From JBCBWG01 sp039817205 (GTDB lineage: Bacteria; Pseudomonadota; Alphaproteobacteria; Rhizobiales; Hyphomicrobiaceae), in contig JBCBWG010000061.1 in the NCBI GenBank assembly GCA_039817205.1, positions 1 to 14,517 on the forward strand: a stretch of DNA of 14,517 bases, given 5' to 3'. Position 1 is the first letter of the stretch; every line of letters starts with the position of its first letter. A model generated the notes under the pieces. That model was not told the DNA's origin. It did no database searches and saw nothing but the letters and a program-made list of their open reading frames with translations. Positions 1 to 7,144 of this stretch are shown in pieces. The position numbers were made by a program, and so were the translations under genes.

Positions 1-354
1 CGGGCCGATACCGCGCCGCGCGTCCGGGCGGCGTGTTCTGCCCCCGGCGTTGAGCCATTGCCCGTGCCGCTAACCGACAATCGGTTTGCGCCCGACGATA
101 TTTTGGCCGTGTTGAAGACGGCGGGCTTCGGTAGCGTTCTGATTGAGGGCGGCGCTGCGACCGTGTCGCACTTTCTCGATGCTGGTGTGATCGACCGACT
201 GGCGCTGTTGATTGGTCCTGTGATCATTGGATCAGGTCAACAGGGGATCGATCTCAGCCCCATTGACAAACTGGCAGGGGCGTTACGGCCCACGACGCAT
301 CCATTGCCACTCGCGGGCGGCGACGTTCTGATCGATTGCACGTTTGCAAATTAG
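1..354 (+). CDS. RibD C-terminal / dihydrofolate-reductase-like reductase, 3' end only
   Basis: The reading frame is open from the first base of the window, so the true start lies upstream; 117 C-terminal residues are visible. The core LIEGGAATVSHFLDAGVIDRL followed by GPVIIGSG matches the RibD_C fold: the EGG that contacts NADPH, then the Leu/Asp segment and the Pro-x-Ile-x-Gly strand. In riboflavin synthesis this domain reduces the ribosyl group of 5-amino-6-ribosylaminouracil phosphate with NADPH. Stand-alone family members reduce other pteridine or pyrimidine substrates, so the substrate here is open. Whether a deaminase domain precedes it cannot be seen. It is followed after 57 nt by a cytochrome b561-type gene on the same strand, and it converges with the pterin-like operon at 988-4348. 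The family call is firm, the exact function is not. Confidence 0.8.
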   Translation, partial: RADTAPRVRAACSAPGVEPLPVPLTDNRFAPDDILAVLKTAGFGSVLIEGGAATVSHFLDAGVIDRLALLIGPVIIGSGQQGIDLSPIDKLAGALRPTTHPLPLAGGDVLIDCTFAN

Positions 355-411
355 GGTGGTTCGCATGTTAAACGCGACCGAAAAATCAACGAACGTCTGA
401 GGTGAGCGATC

Positions 412-972
412 ATGGCGGATGGACCAACGACAACGGCGTATAGCGGCACGGCGCGTGCGTTTCACTGGCTGACGGCGATCGCGGTTTTGATCATGTTCGT
501 CACGGGCACGCTCATGACTTGGCGTGGCGAGGCCGGTGTTTGGGATGCGACGACGAACGCACTTTATTCCGGGCATAAGCTCTTGGGCTTTTTGCTCATC
601 TGGGTCATTGGGCTGCGCGTCGCTTACCGCATGTACAATGGTACGCCCGCGCATCCGCCGACCATGAACCCGCTGCTTGCGCGCGTGGCCGAAGCGACCC
701 ACGCGGTGATCTATGTGCTGTTGGTTCAGGTCGCGCTGCTCGGCTGGCTCGGCATCTCGCTGTTCCCGGCCCTCAACATCTTCGGGCTGTTTGACCTGCC
801 AGCGATTGCCGCGCCCGATCAGGCTCAAGCGAAGGTCGTTTTCGGATTTCACGAAGTGCTCGGCATCGCATTGTTCGCGCTGATTTCAGTCCACATTGCC
901 GGAGCCTTGGCCCATGCGATCGTCTTTAAAGATGGCGTGTTCCAACGGATGTTGCCGCCGCGTCAGAAGTAA
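412..972 (+). CDS. Cytochrome b561-type di-haem membrane protein
   Basis: The protein has 186 residues and four predicted membrane helices at about 17-36, 55-74, 95-117 and 144-171. Histidines sit where this family binds haem b: His18 in FHWL, His55 in GHKLLG, His147 in GFHE and His161 in VHIAGALAH; His97 is additional. Family members pass electrons within or across the inner membrane, from quinol or to a periplasmic acceptor. The partner here is unknown, because no periplasmic redox protein is adjacent. The start has a clear Shine-Dalgarno sequence, GAGGTGAG at 399-406, 5 nt before the ATG. The length is normal for short bacterial cytochrome b561 proteins. Its stop lies only 15 nt from the stop of the convergent methyltransferase gene, with no obvious terminator between them. 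Confidence 0.88.
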   Translation: MADGPTTTAYSGTARAFHWLTAIAVLIMFVTGTLMTWRGEAGVWDATTNALYSGHKLLGFLLIWVIGLRVAYRMYNGTPAHPPTMNPLLARVAEATHAVIYVLLVQVALLGWLGISLFPALNIFGLFDLPAIAAPDQAQAKVVFGFHEVLGIALFALISVHIAGALAHAIVFKDGVFQRMLPPRQK

Positions 973-987
973 CGACGGCACGACGGA

Positions 988-1791
988 TCAACGCGGCGGA
1001 AGGGCCAAAAGATCTTGGTGGCCGACCACCGTTATAGCGTTCGGAGCGCTCTGGCGCTGGCGCTGCCATGAGGTCAACACATTGACATTGAGCTGGCCGG
1101 TTTCTTGAACAGCTGCGGCCCAGCCATCGTCGAGCATCGCACGCATGTCTTGGTGTTGAGCGCCGACAACCCACGGGCTCGGTCCGGTGGCAACGCGATA
1201 GCCTCGCGCGGCGAAAGCCTGGCGAAGTGCCTCGGTCGCGTCCGGACCAAGTGCAGTGCCCATGCCTTTGTCGCTTTGCTGGTGCGCGTTGAAGAGACGT
1301 CGCATTTCGCCATTGGCCTCGTGTTCTGGAAACCAGGCGGCGAGGCCGTCGTAGTTGAGAACCGTGTAAAAAGCGGCGTTCGCATTAGCGACGGCACGCG
1401 CGACTTTTTCGATGATCGACTGTGAGGCGATATCGAAAAAAGCGGCCGCCGTTATGAGATCTGCGCCTCGGAACATCTCATTCAGGTCAAGCGTATTGAG
1501 ATCAACGCAGTGTCCCGTCGCCATCGTCACAGTATCGGGTTTCTGTGCGGCTTCGGCAGCGTTCAGCAGTGCTTGGTCGTGGTCGAGAAGGCGCCAAGCC
1601 TGAGGCCTGGGTAGCCATGGGGCCAGGCCGCGCAAGTTCGACCCGGTGCCAGAGCCAAGGTCGACGACGGTCAATTTCTCAGGCGTACCTATCGCATCGA
1701 CCAACTGACGCCGCAGTTCCGCATTGACGCTCCCATGATCCACAGGTTCGCGAAGGCTCAGCCAGTCCGAACTAAACGTCCCGCCACTCAT
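988..1791 (-). CDS. Class I SAM-dependent methyltransferase, last gene of the pterin-like operon
   Basis: The protein has 267 residues. The Rossmann SAM-binding motif I is DLGSGTGSN at residues 44-52, followed by the acidic turn LLDHDQ that should hold the ribose. The N-terminal SDWLSLREPVDHG is a recurring signature of one alphaproteobacterial subfamily of unknown substrate. The start is ATG 1791, not the longer frame back to 1869: the ATG overlaps the stop of the glycosyltransferase as ATGA (1791-1788), and GAGGTG lies 5 nt upstream inside that gene. Translation is therefore probably coupled. No membrane segment or signal peptide is visible, so it should act in the cytoplasm. It most likely methylates the product of the preceding enzymes; whether it methylates O, N or C cannot be read from the sequence. 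Confidence 0.85.
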   Translation of the reverse strand: MSGGTFSSDWLSLREPVDHGSVNAELRRQLVDAIGTPEKLTVVDLGSGTGSNLRGLAPWLPRPQAWRLLDHDQALLNAAEAAQKPDTVTMATGHCVDLNTLDLNEMFRGADLITAAAFFDIASQSIIEKVARAVANANAAFYTVLNYDGLAAWFPEHEANGEMRRLFNAHQQSDKGMGTALGPDATEALRQAFAARGYRVATGPSPWVVGAQHQDMRAMLDDGWAAAVQETGQLNVNVLTSWQRQRQSAPNAITVVGHQDLLALPPR

Positions 1792-2837
1792 AATGACACC
1801 TCTTTGATGACTGACGCGATCCGGGCGCAGGTTTGTTTCCATGTTGGAAGCTCGCCGGCAAAGTTCCATGCGGCGTCAGCTCGCGCCTGCCGCTCGTTCG
1901 AACTTTCGACCAAGCGCAGGATTGCATCTTTGAGTGGTTCGACGGCGTTCGGCGGAACCTTGATCGCGGCTGCGTCAGGCACCGTTTCGGCCGCAGCACC
2001 ACCAGTCGTGGTCACGATGGGCAACCCGTTGGCGATGGCCTCTGCGAGCACCATGCCGTAGCCTTCGTAACGAGATGCAAGCACGAACACGTCGCTCGAT
2101 CTGTAGAGCGCTGCAAGTTCTTCGTCGGACACTCGGCCGGTCATCGTGACGTTATTATCCAGATCATGAGCTGTGATTTTGCTCGCAATTGCTGCCGTGG
2201 TGTCTGCGTTGCGTTCCGTGTCGCCGGCGATGGTCAGATGCCAGTTGCGTTTGGGCGAAGCTGCCAGAGCCGTGACCAAGACATCGAAACCTTTGCGCTC
2301 GGAAATGGCGCCAACGCTCAGGAGCTGCACGGTTTCGCTGCCTGATCCGAGCGATCGCTGGCGCGGGTGTGTCCCCGGTTCCGCGACCGTGATGCGGTCG
2401 GCTGAAACGTCGTACGCGTTTGTCAGCTCGGCTGCGGTTGTCGGGCTTGCAGCGATGACGCGGTCTGCCGCTGCAAGCGCCAATCGCTCCGTTTCCCGAA
2501 AGTGTTGAGCATCCTCAACCGACAGGCCGCTTTCAAGAGCAAGCGGATGATGAACGAGCGCGATCAGCGGTTGCGGAAGAGCGGCTGCGAGATCGGCTGG
2601 AAATGCGCCGAACGCAAGTCCGTCGATCAGCAGCGGCGTCCCGTTCGAAACGTGCGCGAGCAGCCGTTCCGTCTCTGCAAGATCGTTCGCCGACGGTCGT
2701 GGAAATCCGGCTGGCAAAGCAATGTGCGCGACGTCGATATCTTGCACCGCCAAGCCCGCGATGATTTCACGCGCATACGCATACCCCCCGGTCGCAGCGC
2801 TCAGGTCGCCTGGAACCGCAAATGCGACCTTAGCCAC
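1788..2837 (-). CDS. GT4-family glycosyltransferase (GT-B fold)
   Basis: The protein has 349 residues in two Rossmann-like halves. The N-terminal acceptor half begins KVAFAVPGDL, with the glycine loop TGGY at 16-19 and VHHP near 95-98. The C-terminal half carries VGAISERKG at about 175-183 (Arg181 and Lys182 face the donor phosphates) and the EX7E motif, Glu258 and Glu266, in RYEGYGMVLAEA. This pattern is typical of retaining GT4 enzymes using a nucleotide sugar. No membrane segment is present. The start is GTG 2837, 8 nt inside the end of the PTPS-like gene, preceded by GAGGGG at 2845-2850 with 7-nt spacing. The upstream ATG 2867 would place that Shine-Dalgarno sequence inside the gene. Its position between a pterin-type enzyme and a methyltransferase suggests a small-molecule acceptor rather than a surface polysaccharide; that is inference. 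Confidence 0.87.
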   Translation of the reverse strand: MAKVAFAVPGDLSAATGGYAYAREIIAGLAVQDIDVAHIALPAGFPRPSANDLAETERLLAHVSNGTPLLIDGLAFGAFPADLAAALPQPLIALVHHPLALESGLSVEDAQHFRETERLALAAADRVIAASPTTAAELTNAYDVSADRITVAEPGTHPRQRSLGSGSETVQLLSVGAISERKGFDVLVTALAASPKRNWHLTIAGDTERNADTTAAIASKITAHDLDNNVTMTGRVSDEELAALYRSSDVFVLASRYEGYGMVLAEAIANGLPIVTTTGGAAAETVPDAAAIKVPPNAVEPLKDAILRLVESSNERQARADAAWNFAGELPTWKQTCARIASVIKEVSL

Positions 2838-3234
2838 CGATGGGCCCCTCAAACCAAGCGCGCGCAAGATGCGTCTCGCCGAGCGTCACCCGGATTTTCG
2901 AAAGCTGGTCCGAGCCGGGCCCGAGATCACCGCGCCGAACAGCGCCCGCCATTTCATCAAAGATGTGCTTGCACAAGAACTCGGTCGTCGTGAGCGTACC
3001 TTCGAACTGTGGGACCGTGTCCAGGTCCTGGTAGGCGAGCGGCTTTAGGATCGATTTGAGGGTGTCGCCCGCTTTGCCGATGTCGACGACGACGTTGTGC
3101 TCCGTCAGCGTCTCGCGAAAAAACGCGACATCAACCACAAAGGTCGCGCCATGTTTCCCAGCGGCCGGCCCGAAAAACGGATCGGGCAGGCTATGCGCGA
3201 TCATGATGGCTTCGCGAACTTCGACTGCAAACAT
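2830..3234 (-). CDS. PTPS/QueD-fold protein with altered catalytic site
   Basis: The protein has 134 residues, the usual length for 6-pyruvoyl-tetrahydropterin synthase / 6-carboxytetrahydropterin synthase family members. The fold signature is readable: AHSL (His14), KHGATF (His28), VVVDIG, TTTEF (82-86) and the C-terminal strand with Glu120, which anchors the pterin ring in known members. Compared by eye with the family motif C-x3-HGH, Ala24 replaces the catalytic Cys and Ala30 the third zinc ligand. LAY at 66-68 replaces LDH, so the Asp and His of the relay are missing too. The only Cys is Cys88, elsewhere. It may bind a pterin-like ligand or run a different reaction. ATG 3234 was chosen over GTG 3273 because GAGG lies 5 nt upstream. 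The end overlaps the glycosyltransferase by 8 nt. Confidence 0.82.
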   Translation of the reverse strand: MFAVEVREAIMIAHSLPDPFFGPAAGKHGATFVVDVAFFRETLTEHNVVVDIGKAGDTLKSILKPLAYQDLDTVPQFEGTLTTTEFLCKHIFDEMAGAVRRGDLGPGSDQLSKIRVTLGETHLARAWFEGPIGG

Positions 3235-3316
3235 GGTGGCCTCGTCAGATGGATTGATCGGGTCGCAAGGCACGGGCTTTCGACACCGCTGTCATGCGCC
3301 TTAACGTGTTTGGTTT

Positions 3317-3336
3317 GCCAGCGGTTCGCCGCCGGC
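3317..3336 (-). other. Intercistronic hairpin between the dehydrogenase and PTPS-like genes
   Basis: GCCAGCGG at 3317-3324 and CCGCCGGC at 3329-3336 form an 8-bp stem with one G-T wobble and a 4-nt loop. It lies in the 106-nt gap between the first and second genes of the minus-strand operon. No T-run follows on the minus strand, so it is not a standard terminator. It could be an mRNA processing or stability element, or chance in GC-rich DNA. Confidence 0.3.
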
Positions 3337-3340
3337 TCAC

Positions 3341-4348
3341 TCAGGCCTCACTGCCGTAGCGAATAACCGGCGGCAGCCCCGCCGCGTCGTCACTGAAAAC
3401 GCGGGGCAGGAGTTCGGGGAGCCTATCGAACGGGATCTCGTCAGCAACAAGACAATCAAGGCGAGGATCGTCGAGTAAATCGATGGCTTTCGCGAGGCGT
3501 CGTCCATATGTCCAACGCGGCCGTCTTGGGGCTGCAACTTGTCCGACTTGGCTTGAAATCAGTTGCAGGCGCTTCGAATGGAACTGCCCGCCGAGTCCAA
3601 GCGTTACGCCCCGTGAGCCGAACCAGCTCATTTCGATAATGCGACCCTCAAAACCGGCCACATCGATTGCTGCCTGTAATCCGGCCTCAGACGCGCTCGT
3701 ATGAAAGACGACGTCAGCATCTGCAGGCATTTCGGCGGGGCTGGAAAACGGAATGTCGAGCTTTTGTGCGAGCGTTCGTTGAGCTGGGTTGACGTCAACC
3801 AACGTGACTTCGGTCCCCGGAATGCGAGATGCCACATAAGCTGTCAGCAAACCAACGATACCCGCGCCGATCACGATTATGCGATCGCCGACCGCCGTTT
3901 GAGCGTCCCAGTGAGCGTTTATGGCGGTTTCCATATTTGCAGCCAGTGTGGCGCGTTTCGGCGACAATCCAGGCGGTACAAGGGTGATTGTGCTGGCTGG
4001 CGCCACAAAAAAGTCCTGATGGGGATGAAGGCAAAATGCCACGCGATTCCAGAGGCTTTGCGGACCTTTTCGAATGATCCCGACCGCGCAATAGCCGTAT
4101 TTGACAGGGAAGGGAAAGTTACCCATCTGCAGCGGCGCGCGCATCGTTTCGCGCTCCGACGTCGGAATGGCACCGAAGTAAACGAGGCGTTCAGTACCGC
4201 GCGATAGTCCACTGTATAGCGTTTCGACCAGAACATCGCTCGCGCCGATGTGAAGGTTGAGCTCTTCCTCGTGAAGAGCAACCAGTTCGCGATCAACGTA
4301 CCAAAGAGCACGGGCGATCTGGGTTAGCGGGGTTTTGGTCTGCGTCAT
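3341..4348 (-). CDS. Medium-chain dehydrogenase/reductase (BchC-like layout), first gene of the operon
   Basis: The protein has 335 residues with a GroES-like N-terminal half and a Rossmann half. The NAD(P) motif is GAGIVGLL at 161-168, followed after the second strand by VDVN; the Asp suggests NAD(H). Databases would probably call it a zinc-binding alcohol dehydrogenase. However, the usual catalytic Cys position reads SGLSRGTE, the GHE position reads KYGYC, and the four-Cys structural zinc loop is absent. The SGxSxGTE segment resembles the BchC group, but no bacteriochlorophyll genes are present. It should oxidise or reduce a hydroxyl or keto group of a pathway intermediate in the cytoplasm. 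ATG 4348 has GGGAG 6 nt upstream; the longer frame to 4447 would run into the divergent opgH gene. Confidence is high for the family, low for the substrate. Confidence 0.84.
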   Translation of the reverse strand: MTQTKTPLTQIARALWYVDRELVALHEEELNLHIGASDVLVETLYSGLSRGTERLVYFGAIPTSERETMRAPLQMGNFPFPVKYGYCAVGIIRKGPQSLWNRVAFCLHPHQDFFVAPASTITLVPPGLSPKRATLAANMETAINAHWDAQTAVGDRIIVIGAGIVGLLTAYVASRIPGTEVTLVDVNPAQRTLAQKLDIPFSSPAEMPADADVVFHTSASEAGLQAAIDVAGFEGRIIEMSWFGSRGVTLGLGGQFHSKRLQLISSQVGQVAAPRRPRWTYGRRLAKAIDLLDDPRLDCLVADEIPFDRLPELLPRVFSDDAAGLPPVIRYGSEA

Positions 4349-4399
4349 TCGGAACTCCCGGACGGCGTAGTCCGCTCGGCTTTGAATGGAAAAGGTGAC
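4349..4399. promoter_or_regulatory. Compact divergent intergenic region
   Basis: Only 51 nt separate the starts of the minus-strand dehydrogenase and the plus-strand opgH-like gene. Both Shine-Dalgarno sequences lie in it (GGGAG for the minus gene, AAAAGGTG for the plus gene). I cannot point to convincing -35/-10 boxes. Promoters for both directions must overlap each other or lie within the 5' ends of the opposing genes, which would favour linked regulation. Confidence 0.4.
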
Positions 4400-6235
4400 A
4401 TGAGCCAGACGTTGCCCTCGACCGCAACACTTCCGGTGCGCGGCCAATCCCTTGGTGCGCTAGGTGATCGTCGTCAGACGATGTTGCGCCTTGCCCGTCG
4501 TCGTACGTTCGTCGCTGTTTTGAACGTGACGACCTACGCAGCTTTTCTCTCCGGCATCGCCTATGTGCTGAGCTTTGGCGGCTGGAGCGTGATCGATATC
4601 ATCATGTTAACAGCGCTTGGCGTCGGCCTGCCGTGGACCGTGCTTGGGTTCTGGAACGCGGTCATCGGCCTCTGGTTGCTGCACGGTGTCGAAGATCCCA
4701 TTGCAAGCGTTGCGCCTTTTGCTGCCGATGGCGATGTCCCGGTTCCAATCACAACCGATACCGCCGTCTTGATGACGCTGCGGAACGAAGATCCTGACCG
4801 CGCGCTCCGGCGTCTTGCGATCGTAAAAGAAAGCCTGGATCGGACGGGGCACGGAACGAACTTCAGCTATTTCGTTCTGAGTGACACAAACATCCCCGAA
4901 GTTGCAGCGCTTGAAGAGCAAGCGATCGCTGACTGGCGAGCGCAAGTCGGCGCTCAAGATGCGATCCGAATTCAGTATCGCCGTCGCGCAGAGAACACCG
5001 GTTTCAAGGCTGGCAACGTGCACGACTTCTGTGCGCGGTGGGGTGACCGTTTCGATTTTATGCTGCCGCTTGATGCGGACAGCCTGATGTCTGGCGATGC
5101 GATCCTACGCCTTGTCCGCATCATGCAACGGCATCGCCACATCGGAATCTTGCAAACGCTCGTCGTTGGCCTTCCAGCCGACAGTGCCTTTGCGCGGATC
5201 TTTCAGTTCGGCATGCGGGCTGGCATGCGCGCCTACACGATGGGACAGGCCTGGTGGACGGGCGATTGCGGTCCGTTTTGGGGTCACAACGCGCTCGTTC
5301 GGATTGGACCGTTCTCGCGCCACTGCCATATGCCGGTACTGCCCGGAAGCGGTCCGCTCGGTGGCCATGTGTTGAGCCATGACCAGGTCGAAGCAACGCT
5401 GATGCGCCGCGCCGGGTACGAAGTGCGGGTGCTACCGATCGAAGATGGATCGTGGGAAGACAACCCGCCGACGATCGTCGATTTTATGCAGCGCGACGTG
5501 CGTTGGTGTCAGGGCAACCTGCAATACATGAAATTGCTGGGGCTTCCAGGGCTCAAACCACTGAGCCGTTTCCAGCTGACGTGGGCCGTTCTGATGTTCC
5601 TCGGCATTCCGGCCTGGACATTGATGATCGCGCTCCTCCCGGCAGCGACGGTCGACGCGATGGGCATTGCGGGTTTCCCGACAGAACTTGCAGCGGGCCT
5701 CTACGTCCTGTTCTTCGCCATGTACCTCAGTCCGAAGATTGCCGGTTTGATCGATGTCGCTTTGACGGACGGTGGCGTGCGCCGCTACGGCGGGTCGGTG
5801 CGATTTGCGATCAGCGCGGTCATCGAACTCGTCTTCTCGTTCCTGCAGGGTGCGATCTCAACCGTGCGAACGACGGTCTTCATGGTGGGTCTGCTGTTCG
5901 GCCAGAAGGTGGTTTGGGGCGGCCAGTCGCGCGACGCGCACGGGTTATCGCTTCGGTCAGCTTGGAACGAACTTTGGCCGCAGACGCTCTTCGGCGCAGT
6001 CATCTGCGGCGCGCTCTATGCGGTGAGCCCGGCGACGCTTCTGTGGAGCCTTCCGTTGACCGCCGGCTACGTGTTGGCCGTTCCGTTTGCGAGCATGACT
6101 GCAAGCCCAACGTGTGGCGCGATCCTGCGTCGGCTCGGCCTGTGCGCGATCCCTGAGGATGTTGACCCGCCCGAGGAAGTGCGCGCGCTCAACGCGGCGC
6201 CTGTCCCGGTGCAGCTGCTTGAGCGTGCGGCCTGA
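4400..6235 (+). CDS. opgH: OpgH/MdoH-type glucans biosynthesis glucosyltransferase
   Basis: The protein has 611 residues. Two N-terminal membrane helices lie at about 38-60 and 63-94, followed by a cytoplasmic GT2 domain and several C-terminal helices (about 396-585). The GT2 motifs are TLRNEDP, LPLDADS (Asp225 and Asp227, which bind the metal and UDP-glucose), SHDQ, and QRDVRWCQGN at 364-373, the Q/RxxRW motif of processive transferases. OpgH builds the beta-1,2-glucan backbone of osmoregulated periplasmic glucans and moves it across the inner membrane. It is much shorter than the E. coli protein (about 850 residues), mainly at the N-terminus, as is common in alphaproteobacteria. ATG 4400 follows AAAAGGTG; TTG 4382 is possible but weaker. 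No opgG lies beside it, so the polymer made could differ from the classic glucan. Confidence 0.88.
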   Translation: MSQTLPSTATLPVRGQSLGALGDRRQTMLRLARRRTFVAVLNVTTYAAFLSGIAYVLSFGGWSVIDIIMLTALGVGLPWTVLGFWNAVIGLWLLHGVEDPIASVAPFAADGDVPVPITTDTAVLMTLRNEDPDRALRRLAIVKESLDRTGHGTNFSYFVLSDTNIPEVAALEEQAIADWRAQVGAQDAIRIQYRRRAENTGFKAGNVHDFCARWGDRFDFMLPLDADSLMSGDAILRLVRIMQRHRHIGILQTLVVGLPADSAFARIFQFGMRAGMRAYTMGQAWWTGDCGPFWGHNALVRIGPFSRHCHMPVLPGSGPLGGHVLSHDQVEATLMRRAGYEVRVLPIEDGSWEDNPPTIVDFMQRDVRWCQGNLQYMKLLGLPGLKPLSRFQLTWAVLMFLGIPAWTLMIALLPAATVDAMGIAGFPTELAAGLYVLFFAMYLSPKIAGLIDVALTDGGVRRYGGSVRFAISAVIELVFSFLQGAISTVRTTVFMVGLLFGQKVVWGGQSRDAHGLSLRSAWNELWPQTLFGAVICGALYAVSPATLLWSLPLTAGYVLAVPFASMTASPTCGAILRRLGLCAIPEDVDPPEEVRALNAAPVPVQLLERAA

Positions 6236-6249
6236 GGCAAAGATTGAGA

Positions 6250-6285
6250 CGCGGCTGGGTCCTCGAAATATACGATCCAGCCGCG
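6250..6285 (+). terminator. Hairpin after opgH, terminator-like without a T-run
   Basis: CGCGGCTGG at 6250-6258 pairs perfectly with CCAGCCGCG at 6277-6285. Three further pairs (6259-6261 with 6274-6276, one G-T) extend it to 12 bp with a 12-nt AT-rich loop. It lies 15 nt after the opgH stop. No T-run follows, so it may be a Rho-assisted stop or an mRNA 3'-end stabiliser rather than a strong intrinsic terminator. Confidence 0.5.
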
Positions 6286-6319
6286 GGTGTTCACTGGTAC
6301 TCAAATCTGGATGCGAGCT

Positions 6320-7126
6320 ATGGACGATCGCCCGGATATCGCCTCTCAAGCAGGTGATCTGGACCGCTTGATTGCCCGCGCGGACGCCCTCGTCGCTCGG
6401 CCCGAGTTCGACGGTTTAATCGTCTCGCTCGATGTCTACTATCGCGACCGCACCCGAACGAGTGCCATGGACGCACTGTACGCCGGGCTGGTCCCAGACA
6501 ACGGTCTTGCTTTTGACATTGGCAGCCACGTGGGCGATCGCATCGGCGCGTTTCGACGGCTCGGTGCACGCGTTATCGCAGCTGAGCCGCAGCCGGATTG
6601 CGCTGCTGCGATCCGCGCGCTGTACGGCGATGACGCCGGCGTCACCATCGTTCAGGCAGCATGCGGCGCTGAGGCGGGTGCGATGACAATGCACATCAAT
6701 TCGGCCAACCCGACGGTCTCGACCCTCGCCGAACCCTTTATCCAGGCTTCACAGGGATCGGAGAATTGGACCGGGCAGAGTTGGGACCAGACCTTGAACG
6801 TGGACGTCACGACGCTGGACGCCCTGATTGGCGAGCACGGTTGCCCCGATTTTTTGAAGGTCGACGTCGAAGGTTTTGAGGCAGATGTCTTGGCCGGTCT
6901 GACAACGCGACCGCCACTCGTCTCCTTTGAGTTCACAACCATCCAAAAAGACGTGGCTCTGGCAGCCCTTGGCCGTCTCGCAGACTTGGGTGCCACGGAA
7001 TTCAACCTCGCGCTCGGCGAAGGTCACGTTTTTGAACGAACCGATTGGGTGAGCGCCCAAAGAATGGCCGAGATTGTCACGGCACTGCCTGACGCGGCCA
7101 ATTCCGGCGATATCTACGCGCGCTAG
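6320..7126 (+). CDS. FkbM-family SAM-dependent methyltransferase
   Basis: The protein has 268 residues from ATG 6320. The SAM site is FDIGSHVGD (65-73) followed by AAEPQPD (87-93), and the FkbM C-terminal signature is VDVTTLDAL followed by FLKVDVEGFEADVL (about 178-191). Family members typically O-methylate sugars or polyketides. The start is uncertain: GTG 6287 abuts the preceding hairpin and has no Shine-Dalgarno sequence, ATG 6311 has none either, and ATG 6320 has a weak GGA 8 nt upstream. The next gene begins 18 nt after its stop, so the two are probably co-transcribed. Its place behind an OpgH-like transferase suggests that it might methylate a glycan or its precursor, which is inference. 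No membrane segment is seen. Confidence 0.85.
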   Translation: MDDRPDIASQAGDLDRLIARADALVARPEFDGLIVSLDVYYRDRTRTSAMDALYAGLVPDNGLAFDIGSHVGDRIGAFRRLGARVIAAEPQPDCAAAIRALYGDDAGVTIVQAACGAEAGAMTMHINSANPTVSTLAEPFIQASQGSENWTGQSWDQTLNVDVTTLDALIGEHGCPDFLKVDVEGFEADVLAGLTTRPPLVSFEFTTIQKDVALAALGRLADLGATEFNLALGEGHVFERTDWVSAQRMAEIVTALPDAANSGDIYAR

Positions 7127-7144
7127 AACAAGCGAGTTTGCAAC

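Noticed and set aside
1833..2345. 170-codon plus-strand frame opposite the glycosyltransferase
   Set aside because: It is antisense to a gene with intact GT4 motifs and its composition (Cys, Arg and His rich) is not protein-like.
1..4348. Assignment to tetrahydromethanopterin or toxoflavin biosynthesis
   Set aside because: A DHFR/RibD-like reductase and a methyltransferase recall both pathways, but none of the diagnostic genes (for example beta-RFAP synthase or a GTP cyclohydrolase) is visible, and the PTPS-like and GT4 genes do not fit either.
3341..4348. Naming the dehydrogenase bchC
   Set aside because: Only the general MDR layout and the SGxSxGTE motif are shared; there is no bacteriochlorophyll gene anywhere in the window.
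4349..4447. Longer start of the minus-strand dehydrogenase at 4447
   Set aside because: It would overlap the start of opgH on the other strand, and the extra 33 residues do not resemble the MDR N-terminus.
5452..6156. 234-codon plus-strand frame inside opgH
   Set aside because: It is Arg/Asp-rich shadow sequence in another frame of opgH, whose own frame carries the clear GT2 and membrane motifs.
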